Of a DNA stretch of 64,000 nt, positions 1 through 11,805 are shown in pieces. The notes under the pieces are model-generated. The model had not been told where the DNA came from, made no database searches, and was given only the letters and a program-made list of their open reading frames with translations. The position numbers and the translations under genes were made by a program. The first letter of the stretch is position 1. The number at the start of each line of letters is the position of its first letter. Origin of the DNA: Mrakia gelida (Eukaryota > Basidiomycota > Tremellomycetes > Cystofilobasidiales > Mrakiaceae); the NCBI GenBank assembly GCA_024345305.1, contig BRON01000016.1:744001-808000 (forward strand). The letters run 5' to 3'.

Positions 1-118
1 AGCTCGCGAGATCGATCTCTTCGTCCCTCCTTCCCTTGCCTTCCTTCTTACGCTCCTCTCTCGTCATTAACTCTTCACTGACTCGCCACTCTCTTCTTGC
101 TCGCTCGTTTTTGTTCAG

Positions 119-376
119 TCAACCCGCCGCGACCCCCCTCGCCGCACCCCCTCCAAACCCATCCTCCCCCGCCCTCCCATCCCCCATCTTCACCTCACTC
201 CTCCCACACCAGCAGCGGACCCAGCGGCCATCTTCGAGCTTGGAGGGGAGGAGGAGGTGGATGCGGTGGAGTTGCCTGCGAGAGTGGGGACAGAGGAGGT
301 TGTGGTTGGGATTAAGGAGTTGGAGGAGGTGGCTGAGGGGGAGGAGGGGGCAAAGAAGGGAGGGGGAGGGAGTTGA
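119..376 (+). CDS. 3' end of an unrecognised protein-coding gene (partial)
   Basis: This is the terminal exon of a gene that begins before the window. A stretch with intron character (CT-rich, CACTGACTC branch-like site near 77-85, acceptor CAG at 116-118) is followed by a frame open from 119 to a TGA at 374-376. The roughly 85-residue tail starts arginine/proline rich and ends acidic and glycine rich, with AIFELGGEEEVDAVELPA followed by two more acidic clusters and a KKGGGGS end. I recognise no domain. The gene converges on DUS4, whose stop lies about 200 bases away. The alternation of acidic and proline-rich sequence is typical of a disordered C terminus. The phase of the junction cannot be checked because the previous exon is outside the window. 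Confidence 0.5.
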   Translation, partial: STRRDPPRRTPSKPILPRPPIPHLHLTPPTPAADPAAIFELGGEEEVDAVELPARVGTEEVVVGIKELEEVAEGEEGAKKGGGGS

Positions 377-579
377 TGTGGGTTAGGGAAAAGAGGTTGG
401 GCTGGGTTGCGAGCTAGACGCTTATGTACTTGTACTTTGTTCGGCCGGTTTGGATTTGTGTTGTTCACAGTGAACGAGCGAGAAGGAGGGGAGAGGAAAG
501 ACGCGTCTCGTTCTCGTCTCATTTCGCTCTCTTAACCTTTCCTCTCTTCTGCAATCCGGAAAAATGAGCTCCATCAGAA

Positions 580-2673
580 TCAAACCCCCACCCTCCCATC
601 CCAACCCCTCACCACATCCCCGAAACTCTCCTCCCCCCTCCCATCCCCCAGTCCAGCGCCAGCATCCTCACCCATCCACCTCGTCCCTCCCGCCCCCTTC
701 GTTTTCTCCCCTCCAGCTCCCACTCCAGGTCCACCCTCGTAGTTCCTCACCACCCCCCGTTCCTCCAACCAATCCTCCACGCCCCCCTGACTCCCCAACG
801 TATTGAAGTACACTCTCTCTGGCCGAGAAAGGTGGGACTCAAGCATGAGGGAGAGGTGTCGGTGGAACAACGGGAAGATGAATCCGTACGAGGCTGAGAG
901 GGTGAGGAAGGTGGAGATGGCGCTGGGGGGTGTTAGGGGGGTGTTGGAGAAGAGCCCCTAAAGAAACGGGAGGGAGGGGGGGAAGGGGGGTGGGGGTTAG
1001 GAAGAGGGAGAGGGAGAGGAGAGGGAGGACGCGTTGCGGTTGGAGGGAAAGGGAGTTGGGATGGGTACGCACGGGATTCGCCAACAAACCCCTCGCAGCC
1101 ATCACACCCTGTACGCCCGTCTGAGCACGAATGTTCTGAACGTCCTCGTACGTCCAGGCGTCTCCGTTGGCGACGACGGGGACGCGTTTGTTGACGAGGG
1201 AGGTGGCGAAGGCGATGGCTGGGAGGTCGACGGGTTGGGTGGATGCCTGGTTGAACGAATCGCAAAAGCCAACGAGGGAGGGAGCGAAGATCGGAAACAA
1301 AAGAGAGAAGGGGAGAAGAAAAAGAAGAGAGCGAGTGAAGTCAGCGACGAACGACGCGAAGCAAGACCAAGAACTCGCCGCGTGCGCTCACCGTCAACCT
1401 CGTCCTCCCATGCACAGTCAAATGACTAATCCCCACTTGCAACGCCGTCTCCACCAGTCGTTCCGTCATTTTAGGATCCGAATCCACTCGGATCTTGATC
1501 GAGACAGGGTAGTTCCAACCTAGACGGTCTTTGGCAGAACGAACGAGGTCGCGAACCGTTTCGGGTTGACGGAGGAGGTAGGCGCCGATGTGTTCTTGGT
1601 AGGCCCATTTTTGGGGACATCCTGCAGTAGGAGGAGGGAAAGAGCGGGTGAGGAAGGGGAGGAGGAGGGAGGGGAGGAGAGGGAGGAGGAGAGTTAGCTT
1701 GGGACGCGCTTGGGGTGGAATGATGGGGGTGGGTTGAAGGGAGAAAAGCGAGAGACGGACTGACCACAGTTGAGATCCACTCCATCAACGAAAGGAGCTG
1801 ATGATCACCAAAGGTGACGAGAAAGAGTCAGCTCGACGCGAGGAGACGACGCGAAACCAAACGTGGACTCACAGATCATCTCGCAAGCGTCCGCAAACGA
1901 TCTCGCTTCGCTCGCTGCAAACTTCAGATCCCAGAAACAACTCCTATCAGCTCTCCTCTCCAAAATGGGGGCAAGCTGAGAGAAACGGAGACCGACCTGA
2001 GCAATCAAAGCCCCCTTCACCCTCCTCTGCCTCTTCCTCGACCCACTCCCCTCACCCCTGGTCTTCTCGTTCATCCAGAACTCTCCTCGCTCCATCTTCG
2101 AAGTACTGAAATCCGATTCTCGGGCAGTTCCGTTTCGGGAGAACTGGCGACGGGGACGAAACCGAAAGCGAAAAGGGAGGGAGGGGAAGGGTGAGCTTGA
2201 GTCGCGAGTTCGAGTTCTGGGAAGAGAGAGCGGGAAGGGTATGGGAGAGAGGAGCCCGGAAGACGCACCTCAGCAGCCAACATCATCGGCGTAGTAGTGA
2301 TGTGAGTGTTGTAGAGGGAGACGAGGTGACGGAAGGGGAGCTTGGAGCAGCGGACCAGAGGAGCTGGAGGGAAGGAGAGGGTTTGGTGAGCTCGGAGAGT
2401 TTTCCTCCTTGCCCTCTCCCTTCCTTTGTTCGGGACCAAGATCGATGCGAATTTCACCGAGATAAGATAGCGAGCTTACTCACCTAGCACGTTGACATCC
2501 TCCAAATCATCCAGCATGACCTGAGGCGGTAGAATCTCAGCTTGAGGTAAAGGGTCGAGGTCACCTCCTTCGTGTCCTCCGTCGTCCTCCTCGGCTCGTC
2601 GGTCCTCCTGCTCGGTCTGGGTGCTTCCTTCTGGTGGTGGGTTCGGTGGGAGGGTCGAGGTTGAGGCGAGCAT
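580..2673 (-). CDS. DUS4: tRNA-dihydrouridine(20a/20b) synthase, Dus4 type
   Basis: Flavin enzyme that reduces uridine to dihydrouridine in the tRNA D-loop (U20a/U20b for the Dus4 branch). My eight-exon model is 2484..2673, 2269..2363, 1997..2143, 1873..1921, 1765..1797, 1392..1621, 1073..1246 and 580..957, which sums to 1296 nt (431 aa). Family landmarks appear in order: APLVRCSKLPFR at the barrel entrance, MMLAAEFSRN, FAASEARSFADACEMI, VDGVDLNCGCPQKWA with the catalytic cysteine of the NCGCPQ motif, SIKIRV, LTVHGRTR, VPVVANGDAW and GVQGVMAARGLLANP. The N terminus (about 60 aa) is an acidic, proline-rich extension. The last exon adds a helical segment and a glycine-rich tail. The match to the family requires removing a 75-nt in-frame intron with weak sites (1922..1996). 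The gene is divergent from the F-box-like gene at 2850. Confidence 0.93.
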
Positions 2674-2849
2674 GTGAGCAAGTAAGACGAGGATTTTCTC
2701 GTGGGCCTCTGTGGTGGTCTTTGGTGGATCCTCGAGAGTTCAACGAAAGAGGAAGGGGAAAGCGTCGAAATGGAAGCGTGACCTCGACCTCTTCCTCCCT
2801 TTCCTTTCTCTTCTTCACCAACGACGAGGAACCGACTTTCCAACGGAGC

Positions 2850-5800
2850 ATGGACGATATGCGACCTCCTCTTTCCCTCACCTCAATCCCAGTAGACGTT
2901 CAAGGTAAGTCATCGAATGAGAAGGGAGAAGAGCGACGTCTTCTCTCTCGCTCCCTCTTCCGTGTTGAGCTTCCCCTTCCTTCCTTCGAAGCTGACGATT
3001 TCGCTTCTCTTGACCTCGTTGGATGATTCACAGAGACGATCGCTTTCTTCGTAGCAACCGCCAGCTCGTCAGGACCTCCCAAGGGTCTCGCTTCTCTACG
3101 TGAGTCTCTACAGCAAAGTCAGGAGAGGATGGGGAGGAGCGGAGGGAGGTCGGCTCGAGGAGGCCGACCTTCGTCGGCCCTCTCGTACGACCGCTCTCTG
3201 AGAGAGAAGGAGGGAAGGTTTTCTCCTCATGAAGCAAGAGGGGAAGAGTGAAGCTTCCTCTCATCGGTCTCGAGTCCTCCCCAGCTTGTTCCCAGCATCT
3301 CTGCTCATCAAGCTGACGCTGTCTCTCGCTCTCTCTTCCCTCCGCTCCCTCTTCGCTTCCTCCAGTTCTCACCTCGAAACAGCTCTCCCACTCCCTCTCT
3401 CGCTCTTCTCTCCCTCATCTCTACGCTCGGGTCTTCCGAGCCACGTTCGACTACTCGGCCATCGTCCGTCGGTTCCCTCCTGAACGCTACACGGCTCGAA
3501 ACCTCGCAGACGAACTCGTCAGGAGATGGCAATGCCTCAAGAGGATCCGCTCAGGGACGAGTGGAGACATGCTCGAACACGACCTCTGGCTCGTTTGGTT
3601 GATGTGTATGGAGAATGGTAAGCCGAACCTTCCTTCTTCGTCTCTCTATATCTCGTGAAGGAAAGAACGAGCTGATCACCCCCGTCGCTTCGTGATCTCC
3701 TCAGACGGCAAGAACCTCCATCACCTCCTCACCTACGCCAACGCTCGTTCCTTCCTCAAGCGATACTCTAAACGATACCTCCTCCCTCAACCTTCCACGC
3801 CGACAGCTCCAGCTCCTTACCCCATCACCTTCACAAGCAACACCCCTTCCGTCCTCCAGTCCGCTCATCCTGTCGCCTCCGCTGGGAGGATCCTCCCCGT
3901 CGATTCTACTCGAAACGCCCTCGCTCTCTCGATCTTTTGGTACTTGAACGACAGCAGCTCGACGGCGATGAGTCTGAACAAGGAGAGTAGGGAGGAGAAA
4001 GCGGAGAATCAGACGATGCTGAGGCTGTTTGTGTTTGCTGCTCAGAAGGTACGCGTCGCTCGCTCGCTCTCGTCCTCTCTCATTCCCACCGTCTCCTCGC
4101 CCACTCGCCTACTCACTCATTCTTCATCCTTTTATCCCACCAGTTTGACGCCTTCCTCGCCCCCTGGACGCACCTCTATCTCCCCGCCCCCCCTTCCTCC
4201 TCTCCCTCCCCAACCTCCTCCTCCTCTTCAACCCTCCTACCCGACCCCTTCCTAGCAGACCTAACCCTCCGCTCCCACCTCACCACCATCCCCCATCTAG
4301 GTTCCCAACCCGTTTCCCTCTCCCCACCCATCTCAGCCCAAGCAGCCCTCCTCTCCTTCTTCGCTCGCGTTGCAAGCTCTCTCCCTTCCGACGCTAACTC
4401 CAACAACGGAGCCACGATCACGCCGCCTCCTGGACTCGCTTCAACCTCGACCTCAACCTCCGTTTCGGCAGCAGGGTCAAGCTCTGCGAGACGAGAGGAA
4501 GAACTGAGAGACGACGAAGAGGAGGAAGGAGGGTGGGGGAAGGTGAGGAGGAGGAGTAAGGATTTCGATTTGGATTGGGAGAGGATGGTCGGGTGTTTAG
4601 ATCCTGTGAGACGAGGAGGGGAGGAAGGGGACGGATTGGGTGTGTGGAGGTGTAGAGGGATGTTTGAGGGAGTTTGGGGTGGGCAGTTTGCTTTTTTGGA
4701 TTTCGATTCGTACAGGTGAGTTTGAGACGCGTCGAGTTCGCTTTCGTCCCCTTGTTTCGTCGTTCCTCGACTTCGGGTTGTTCTTCGACGACGAAGAAGA
4801 GCAAAGATATCGAGACTGACGTTTTTCTTTGGGTTGAGCTTCGCAGGGACATGCTCAGCGGACGAACTCGAGCGATTTACGAAGGACCGTTTGGGTTGCA
4901 GGTTCGTCTTTCTTCGTCGCGTCCTTTCTTCTCCCTTCCCATCTTCCCTCCTTTCCACCCTCTCAAAACAATTTCACTAACCCCTCCCTCTTCCTCTTCG
5001 CTCGTTCCACAGCCCCAAATCTGGCGCCTAACCGAAACCCTCGTCCTCCGACCCTCCCACCTCTCTCCCTTCCCTTTTCCCCCCTCTTCCACCACCCATC
5101 CCTCCTCCTCCTCCTCACCACCCCAAGAAACCTTCCACCCCTCAGCCCTCAACGCCGGCTTCCCTCCAACTTGGACGACCCCGACAGCAGCTTCCCTCTC
5201 CCCCTCCAACATCGACGCTGAGGTCCTTACGGGCGTGCCGGGGTATACGCTTGTGAGCCCGGAGCAGGAGCAGCTTCTTCGTTCCGATTGGAACGAGGCG
5301 AAGGAGAGGAGGAGGAAGGGGAAGGGGAGGGAGGGTAGTAGGGTGGGTGGTTTGAGGGAGGGAGAGGATGGGGTTGGAGGGGAGGAGGAGCAGTGGGAGA
5401 AGAAGGAACGAGAGCGAAGGGAGTTGGAGGAGAGACTGGAGATCATCGTGACGGGGACGGGACATAGTGCGTGGGGAAGGTTCTATGTGAGTGGGAGGGT
5501 GAGGTGCTGGGATGGGATGATCCTGTTGATGAAGGAGTACTATGTGAGTCCATCTTTCTTCTTCGCTTCCTCGTTTCGGTTCGTTTCGAGTCCGACGCGT
5601 CGAGTCTCGAACTTCGAGCGAGAGCTGACTCTCTCCCTCCCTCTCCTCCCTTCCTCTTCTTCTTTCCCTTCTCGCTCGCTTCCCTTTCGTTTTATTTTGG
5701 TCGACGTTTCGCACAGCCCGACAGTAGAGGCAAATGGCTCTATCGGGGCTACGTCGTCGCTGGAGGAGCGATGGTAGGGAGGTGGAGGGATTCGTTCTCG

Positions 5801-5854
5801 GAGTTGAACTACCATGGGTACGAGGGCAGTTTCCATATGACTAGGAGGTCTTGA
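2850..5854 (+). CDS. Large F-box-like protein with a conserved C-terminal GRWRD/GYEG domain
   Basis: My eight-exon model is 2850..2904, 3034..3099, 3366..3617, 3705..4048, 4144..4715, 4847..4901, 5013..5543 and 5717..5854, giving 670 aa with all phases consistent. Residues 12-60 resemble an F-box-like module (IPVDVQETIAFFVATASS, then LLLTSKQLSHSLSRSSLPHLY), which in F-box proteins binds Skp1. The middle is a helical region with a serine/acidic low-complexity linker. The C terminus has a well-ordered block, GTGHSAWGRFYVSGRVRCWD followed by KWLYRGYVVAGG, GRWRDSFS and YHGYEGSFHMTRR, which looks like a beta-rich domain of the kind found in basidiomycete F-box proteins. I infer a substrate adaptor of an SCF ubiquitin ligase. 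The substrate is unknown and the F-box match is by eye. It is convergent with the gene at 6460. Confidence 0.75.
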
Positions 5855-6459
5855 GGGTTGGGTCGGGTAGTTCGATTTGGTTTGGGTTTGGGTTTGATCT
5901 TTAACGAACGATGAACGATTCGAACGATTGATCGATTGATGAGCGTGACGCGACGAAGACGAGCGAGCGAGAGAGAGGAGGAGCGAGTCGGAACGGACGA
6001 GGTAGAGGAGAGAGTGTGTGTGCATCTATGTAGGCTACGAGGAAGAGATGGGAGTGTAAAGAAGAAGGAACAACGAAGAACACGAGTGAAAGGAAGCGAG
6101 ACGCGTCGAGATCGATCCCGTTCGTCCGTCGTCCTTCGGAGCTTTCGGAACCGAGACGACGAGATGAAGACTGATGGGGTGGGGAGATTGAGGTTGGAGT
6201 GGGACCTGTGGGGAGATGGAAGCTGGGATGAGAGGAGTTGGGCGAGAGGGAGGGACAAGGGAAGAGGGAGGGGTGGATTCGAGGAGTGGAAGTTCGTTTG
6301 TTGCAGCTGAAGAGGGAAAAACAGACGGACGGACGTCAGCTTCAGGGAATCTTTCGAGACTCGGAGAAGAGTTGATGCAATCACCTCTTAGGTCGACACA
6401 AGCGGGATGCGAGAAGAACGAGGGAGAGCCGAGAGAGCCTGGCGGAACGAGCGTCCCGA
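5855..6459. other. Intergenic region between convergent genes
   Basis: About 600 bases between two stop codons. One copy of GACGCGTC lies at 6100-6107. I see no open frame with gene-like composition and no RNA gene, so it presumably holds two 3' untranslated regions. Confidence 0.6.
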
Positions 6460-7688
6460 TTACATGGAGAAAGGCTGAGAGAACAGAGAATTCATCAGTT
6501 TATCGACAAGGGAAATAAACAAGTTGTCGGTACGTACCTTTCCTTTACAAACATGGCGCACTTTCATTCTGTCCCTCCACTTGCAACCCCACTCGATCGG
6601 TTCCCCCTCGTCGTTGACCTCCTGGTCTAACTCATTCTCCAGCATCTTCTGATCCGCCTCGTACCCGACCACCACCTCCAGCTCCAACCCCTCGGGAAGA
6701 GCAAAGAACCCTTCCTTCAGCAGGAACACCTCCGGCCACGATCCCTCACGCTGATCTCTCGACTCGAAGGTGAGCGTGGGATAATCTTCCGAGTCCCAAA
6801 AGCAGCCCACCTCGACACCTTTCAACGCGCTACCCTCCTGGAGTAAGGCAGAGCCCAGAAGTATGCACGAGCCCGTGTTCTCCTCCAGGATCATCTGGCC
6901 TCCCCCGAACGAGACCGTCTCCAGCGAATACTCGAGGCGTTTGGGACGAAGGTGAGGGAGGACGGAAGAGAGGATCTGGAGAGCGTAGGGATTGGGGTCG
7001 TCCTCTTCTGATGGGAGAGCGAGGCGGAGGATGTTGAGGGAAGGGAGGGAGATCGGATTCTCGAGGTTGAGAGCGGAGGAGGGAGGTTCGTTGGCAAAGT
7101 CGGGGAGCCAGAAGACGAGAGTGGTGAGGAGATCCCATGAGAGGCGAGGGAAGAAGGCGGAGAGGGTTGGGGTGTGTTGGACCTGAAGAAGAGAGGGAAT
7201 GAGGAAAGCAGACGCGTGAGCTAAAGTTGCGAGGCTGCTTGACCTTTTGCTCCTCAAAATGAGCTCCTCCGACTCACAGGACAAGTGAAACGGCGCAGCT
7301 CATCGACCTTGTGTACGACGATGATTTTCCTAGCCCTTCGGGGAGCGACGTACTCGAGGAAGACCGCCGAGACGGTGAGAAGGTGATGAGGGTCGGTGAT
7401 GTCTTGACGAGCGTGAGAAGCGATCTCGCCCAGGACTTCTGGTGGAAAAACGGGAGGTCCGACGATCTAGAAGCGGAGAGATATACCAGAAGTTTCAGCT
7501 ATCCGTCTCTGAGCTTCGGTCGCTTCAAGACGACCTGAGAAGAGGGCACTCACGACGTTCGAGGTCGATTTCTTGACCAAAGTTCCTGCTTGCCCTCCGT
7601 CGTCCTTCCTAGTCCTTTCCGCAGCTCTACTCCTGACTCGACCTGCTACGGAATCCGGGGGAGCCTCCGAGGTTGACGTGGAGCTCAT
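6460..7688 (-). CDS. F-box-like protein
   Basis: Four exons: 7554..7688, 7278..7466, 6538..7182 and a 15-nt terminal exon 6460..6474 (PFSM then stop), 327 aa. After a basic, disordered N terminus of about 45 aa comes FPPEVLGEIASHARQDITD, then HHLLTVSAVFLEYVAPRRAR. That is the proline-start helical layout of F-box-like domains in basidiomycete proteins. The remainder has alternating strand/helix segments such as LPSLNILRLALP and LRPKRLEYSLETV, suggesting degenerate leucine-rich repeats. The F-box normally recruits Skp1 for ubiquitin ligase assembly, and a substrate cannot be guessed. The gene shares a 352-base divergent promoter with the MYND gene at 8041. The terminal exon is supported by a donor GTACGT, branch CTGAT and acceptor CTCTCAG. 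Confidence 0.72.
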
Positions 7689-8040
7689 GGCTTCGAGGAG
7701 AGAGGGCTCGTTGGCGAGTGAAAGGAGGGAGGAGGGAGGAAGGAGGCGGGCTGTTGAGCTTGAGGTGAAGGAGGAGGAGGACAGGGAGGACTCTCGTTCG
7801 CCGCGAGAGAGGACTTTGGGTGGTTGAGAAAGACTGGAGGGCGATAGCTGAGGTTGAGAGTCTTGCCTGGGTGGAAAATCTGGTCGTCAAGGTCGTGAGG
7901 GAGAGAGGAAACAAAAGGCGAAGGCGAAATCGAAAAGACGAAGCTCACCAGAACCGCAACACCCTCCTTCCTTCTCCCATTCGTCTCCTCTCGATCCCGA
8001 GCGTACTCACCCCGTCACCACCAAAATAACTCTCGGATCA
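7689..8040. promoter_or_regulatory. Divergent promoter region, F-box-like gene / MYND gene
   Basis: A 352-base spacer between two outward-facing start codons. It is purine-rich on the + strand. I recognise no TATA box or named factor site, and its role is inferred only from gene orientation. Confidence 0.5.
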
Positions 8041-9226
8041 ATGCTTACCATCCTACAGCTCGAAGCGGCTATCGAACCCCTGAAATCGATGCTCCGTCTC
8101 GAACCTCGAGACGCCTGGAAGAAGGAATGGAACGGCGGCATCCCTCCTTCCCAGAAGACCCTTATGTTCCAGTGGAGATCTTCGAACATCGACTCAACTA
8201 ACGGCAAAAGCGTTCATGTCAGTCGCTTGGTGGATCTTGATCTATGATCAGTAGATATCGCAGCTGACGACCATCTTCCCCGACCTTCCCATTCCTCCTC
8301 GTCCTCGTACAGGCCTTCCTGGGTTCTCAGTACCTCCCAGATCTCGTAGAAATTATTTTGGAACTCCCAGGGTCCGACGCCTACAATCTAGCTATCGTAG
8401 CAGTCGCGAATATGGACCAGTTCGCGGTGCGAGAGAGGTTCCTCGCGCGACCCTCGTCCGTCGAGATCTACCACAGATTCGCGTTCTATTTCGCTTCCCT
8501 GAGCCTCGAGGTACGTATCAGTACCTTACGATCCTTCCTCTCCTCTGCTTTCTAAGTCTCTTGACCGAGAACTTCAGCGAGACTACCGCTAACTCCTCTC
8601 GTCGCACCCCTTCTCATCAGATCCCCTACACCCAACTCGCCTTCGCGATTCGACTCCTCTCCGCCATCGGCTCGACGGTCGAAGCATCCCAGATCCCTCC
8701 CAAACCCATCATCCTGTCTCCTCCGGTACTCGCCTCCGTCCTAGCAAAGCTCGAAGCTCTCAAACGAGGTGCTCCTCCTCCTTTCGCGACCGTCGTCGCT
8801 GCCCTCGTCAGGAAAGAACAAGCTCGACTTACGACTCCCGAACGCCTGTTTATCCCCGAGCCGCTTCTGTGGGAGAACTGTGGTGGAGCATGGGGAAGTG
8901 GTTGCATGAAGAAGGAAGGGCTGAAAGCCTGTTCGAAGGTGAGCTCGTCTTGATTTCTGATCGAACTCGACGCGTCGTTCCGTCGCTGACTCGTCCTTTG
9001 TTCGCTCGTTCAGTGTCTCTCTGTGAGGTACTGCTCGCCACGTACGTATCATCTCGCCTCTTCTTGGTCACTCGAGCTTTTCCTCGGGAGCTCTGAGGAT
9101 GGCAAGAGCGGGATGGCAAGAGCGCTGATCTCATCATCTTCTCTTTTCTTCGCTTCACTTCTTTCAGAACACCAACGAGAAGACTGGACAAAACACAAGG
9201 AATACTGCTTCAAACCGGTGTGGTAG
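8041..9226 (+). CDS. Small C-terminal MYND zinc-finger protein, copy 1
   Basis: Five exons: 8041..8217, 8313..8510, 8621..8938, 9014..9041 (28 nt) and 9168..9226 (59 nt), 259 aa. Most of the protein is helical (LPDLVEIILELPG, LAFAIRLLSAIGSTVEAS). The last 45 residues form a MYND finger: ENCGGAWGSGCMKKEGLKAC, SKCLSVRYCS, then PQHQREDWTKHKEYC, ending CFKPVW. MYND fingers bind two zinc ions and mediate protein-protein contacts. Here the position after YCS that usually carries cysteine is histidine, as in both paralogs at 24914 and 41799. The last two coding exons have exactly the same lengths (28 and 59 nt) in all three copies. Intron 3 carries a GACGCGTC palindrome at 8969. The cellular role is unknown. 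Confidence 0.85.
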
Positions 9227-9726
9227 CGGCTATCCGTTGATCGATGTCACTCTCATCTGATCGTGCTCTCGAGCCCAAACTCTCGAAGACGCGTCGCATC
9301 GAGACGATGCTTTCCATCTCTCTCCTGTTCGCTGAATAGATCCGAAGAGTGCATGCAATGAGGGGGGTGAGTAGGTCACTAGGCAAACATACGAGTTGGT
9401 CGGATGTGAAAGCGAAGAAGGCAAGAGGGAAGGTATCAACGAAGGAGATGCGACCAGCTGAAAGCAACCAAGCCAGAAGCGACGTAACGAGAGTGGGTAA
9501 GGTATGGATGGGGAGTATGATGATGGAGGCTATGCAAGTGAGTGATGGTCGAGCGAAGGGAGACGAGAAAAAGTTATCTAAGTAAGAGAGGGAGAAACTG
9601 GAAAAGAGACGAAGGGAAGGTCAGCGAATGAACGATGAAACTCGACGGAACGGCAAGAGCTCGAGAGGGGAAAACACCCACAAGGAAAGTGAAAAAAAAA
9701 TCAGAAAGATGGCGCTATGGTGAGGG
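9227..9726. other. Intergenic region between convergent genes
   Basis: 500 bases between the stop of the MYND gene and the stop of the gene at 9727. One GACGCGTC lies at 9288-9295. No supported coding or RNA feature is seen. Confidence 0.6.
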
Positions 9727-11805
9727 TTAACCGTCCTGAGCAGCGAGGTATCCCTGTTCGAGACGAAGAAAGGGAACGAGACGCGTCGTCAGATCGAGTT
9801 CCTCCTCGTTGCTTCCACACTCGTCGAACAGGAAAACGACTCACCTCTCGGTCCTCCTCGATCTCGAGAGCAGCCAAGGCAACAGCGATCCAGAACCCTC
9901 GCTCGACTCCCAGGACCCTGACGAGGGCCTCGTCGACGATCAGAACTCCCTGAGTCGTTGCTGAGAGGAAGGGAGTGGTGTCGTGGAAGGTGAGGATGGG
10001 TCGAGGGTTGATGGCTGGTGGAGGAAGTGCGGGGAAGAGATGAGGTGGTGGTAGGAGATGGAAGGACTTTGAGGGATGGAGGAAGAAACGAGGTGAGCTT
10101 TGCCTCTTCGACGAACAAGCGAAACGCGAACGGCTCACCTTCCCCTTGTACTTCGACGGCCCTTCCGAGGTCCTCCCTGCAGCAATCCGCACGCCACCCA
10201 TGATCCCTCCGAAGACTCTCCCCAACCTCCTACCCCATGTCGATCCAGCACTGATAGAGCCCGTCGAGCCTCCGAGCTCAGCTCCAGCGTGCTCTCCAAA
10301 CCCGACGTCTAGACTCCTCGGCGTGGGACTCAGAGGGATTCTCTCTTCTCCTCGAAGATCCCTTCCCCCGGCAGCGATGCCTCCTCCAAATTTTGGTGGG
10401 ACTGAGAGGTGATGGTTATGCGATCCAGGAGGTTGGTGGAAGAGAGGATGAGGAGCAGGGAGGACGGTGAATCGGAGGGATTGGGAGGCGATGGTCGCTT
10501 CTCGGACAGTTGGGGAGAGGGAGGACGTTGATGTTCGTGGCGACGAGGAGTTTGAGATAGAAGAGATGCGGGAAGGTGGGGCTGGAGGATAGGTAGTGGG
10601 AGTTGCGGGAGAGGTGAAGGCGGAGGACGTCGCGATGGAGGAGATGGTTGCTGTCGAAGGGGATGCGAGGGTTGGAGTCGGTGGAGGGAGACCTCGTTCA
10701 AGATCTACTCGACAAGAGACGATGACTGGAGAGGAGGAAAACACCGGCGAAGAAAGGGAGAAGATCAAGGAAGGAGGTGGTAGGGAGGGGAGAAGATGAG
10801 CTTCGACGCGTCTCAAACCTTGAAACGAGGGAGCTCAACAAAAACGCACGAACCTTCGATTTCTACTCCTCCTCCGTCTTCGTCAGGCAACTGCGTTCGA
10901 CGCATAACACCAAAAGAGTTAGTTCTGTGTTCCAGACCGGCGGCAGTCTCAGGACGGAGTGGGGAGGCAGGAGGAGGAAGGGAAAGGGGAGGGACGAACA
11001 GGTTCGACTCTCAGAGGGATCGACGAGCTCCTGGGGAACAACGGTGAGCTGATGGCCAGCGAGAAGTGGGTCAAAGGTCGAGTGAGGGAGTAGGATATCG
11101 AGGGATGATCCAGATCCTGTTGGTTGCAAGAGAAAGCAAGCACGAGAAAAGGAAGACCAAAGGTCAGCCTCAGGGGAAGGGAGGGGGGTTGGAGACCACC
11201 GATGGCCGCAGCGAAGAGAGAACAAAGGCAAGCACGTACCTCCAGTTTTGATACGATGGTGTGCTGGTGGAGCTCTCGAGTCTGAGCGGGAGAGGTGACG
11301 TAGCAATAAACGCGAAGATTGTGAGCTTGAGCGACGCGTAAGGAGAAGGGAAGGGTTCGAGAGGAAAGAAGCGAGCTCACCTTCCCCCATATCGTTCGAC
11401 CTCCTTCCTCTGCCAGCACATCCACTCGAGGAACATCCACAGCATCAGAGCTGGAGAAGAGAGCTCAGAGTCAGCTTTAAGCTCGCGAAAGAGTCGAAAA
11501 GTATAGAAGGAAGCTGACGTTCTGACGAGGTATCGGACGAGCTGCTCTCCGATTGCTAGATTCGCATCGCTCGCTCTCCTCTTGATCTGATGCTGCTGCT
11601 GGAGGAATGGAGATCGAGTAACGGGGGAGAGGAGTCCATTCGGGTACTGAGACGATGAGGAGGGCGAGTGGAGAGCTATGGGAGGGGGAGGTGCTCGACC
11701 TGAAGGGGAGCGGGAAGACGAGGATCCTTCGAGAGCTGGTGAAGGGATGGAAGGTCCTTGCGCGAGCGTGGGCGAGTCCACGGTAGATGCAGTTCGCCGA
11801 TGCAT
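9727..11805 (-). CDS. Unrecognised serine/proline-rich protein, exon structure partly unresolved
   Basis: The ATG at 11805 opens a serine/proline-rich first exon (from HRRTASTVDSPTLAQ to LAIGEQLVRYLVRT). A good intron (branch GCTGAC) joins it to a hydrophobic segment, LMLWMFLEWMCWQRKEV. The 3' part is clear: a long exon ending GRTSEGPSKYKGK, an exon with INPRPILTFHDTTPFLSATT and VLIVDEALVRVLGVERGFWI, and a last exon encoding GYLAAQDG before the TAA at 9727. Between about 10870 and 11240 I could not find a single splice path keeping one frame open; the block ending QLPDEDGGGVEIE fits the phase of the next exon, but its own 5' junction is unclear. The hydrophobic stretch may be a membrane helix. 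I recognise no family. Confidence 0.5.

Noticed and set aside
4176..4958. 260-residue minus-strand frame
   Set aside because: Lies across an exon and introns of the plus-strand F-box-like gene and has only antisense-type low complexity.
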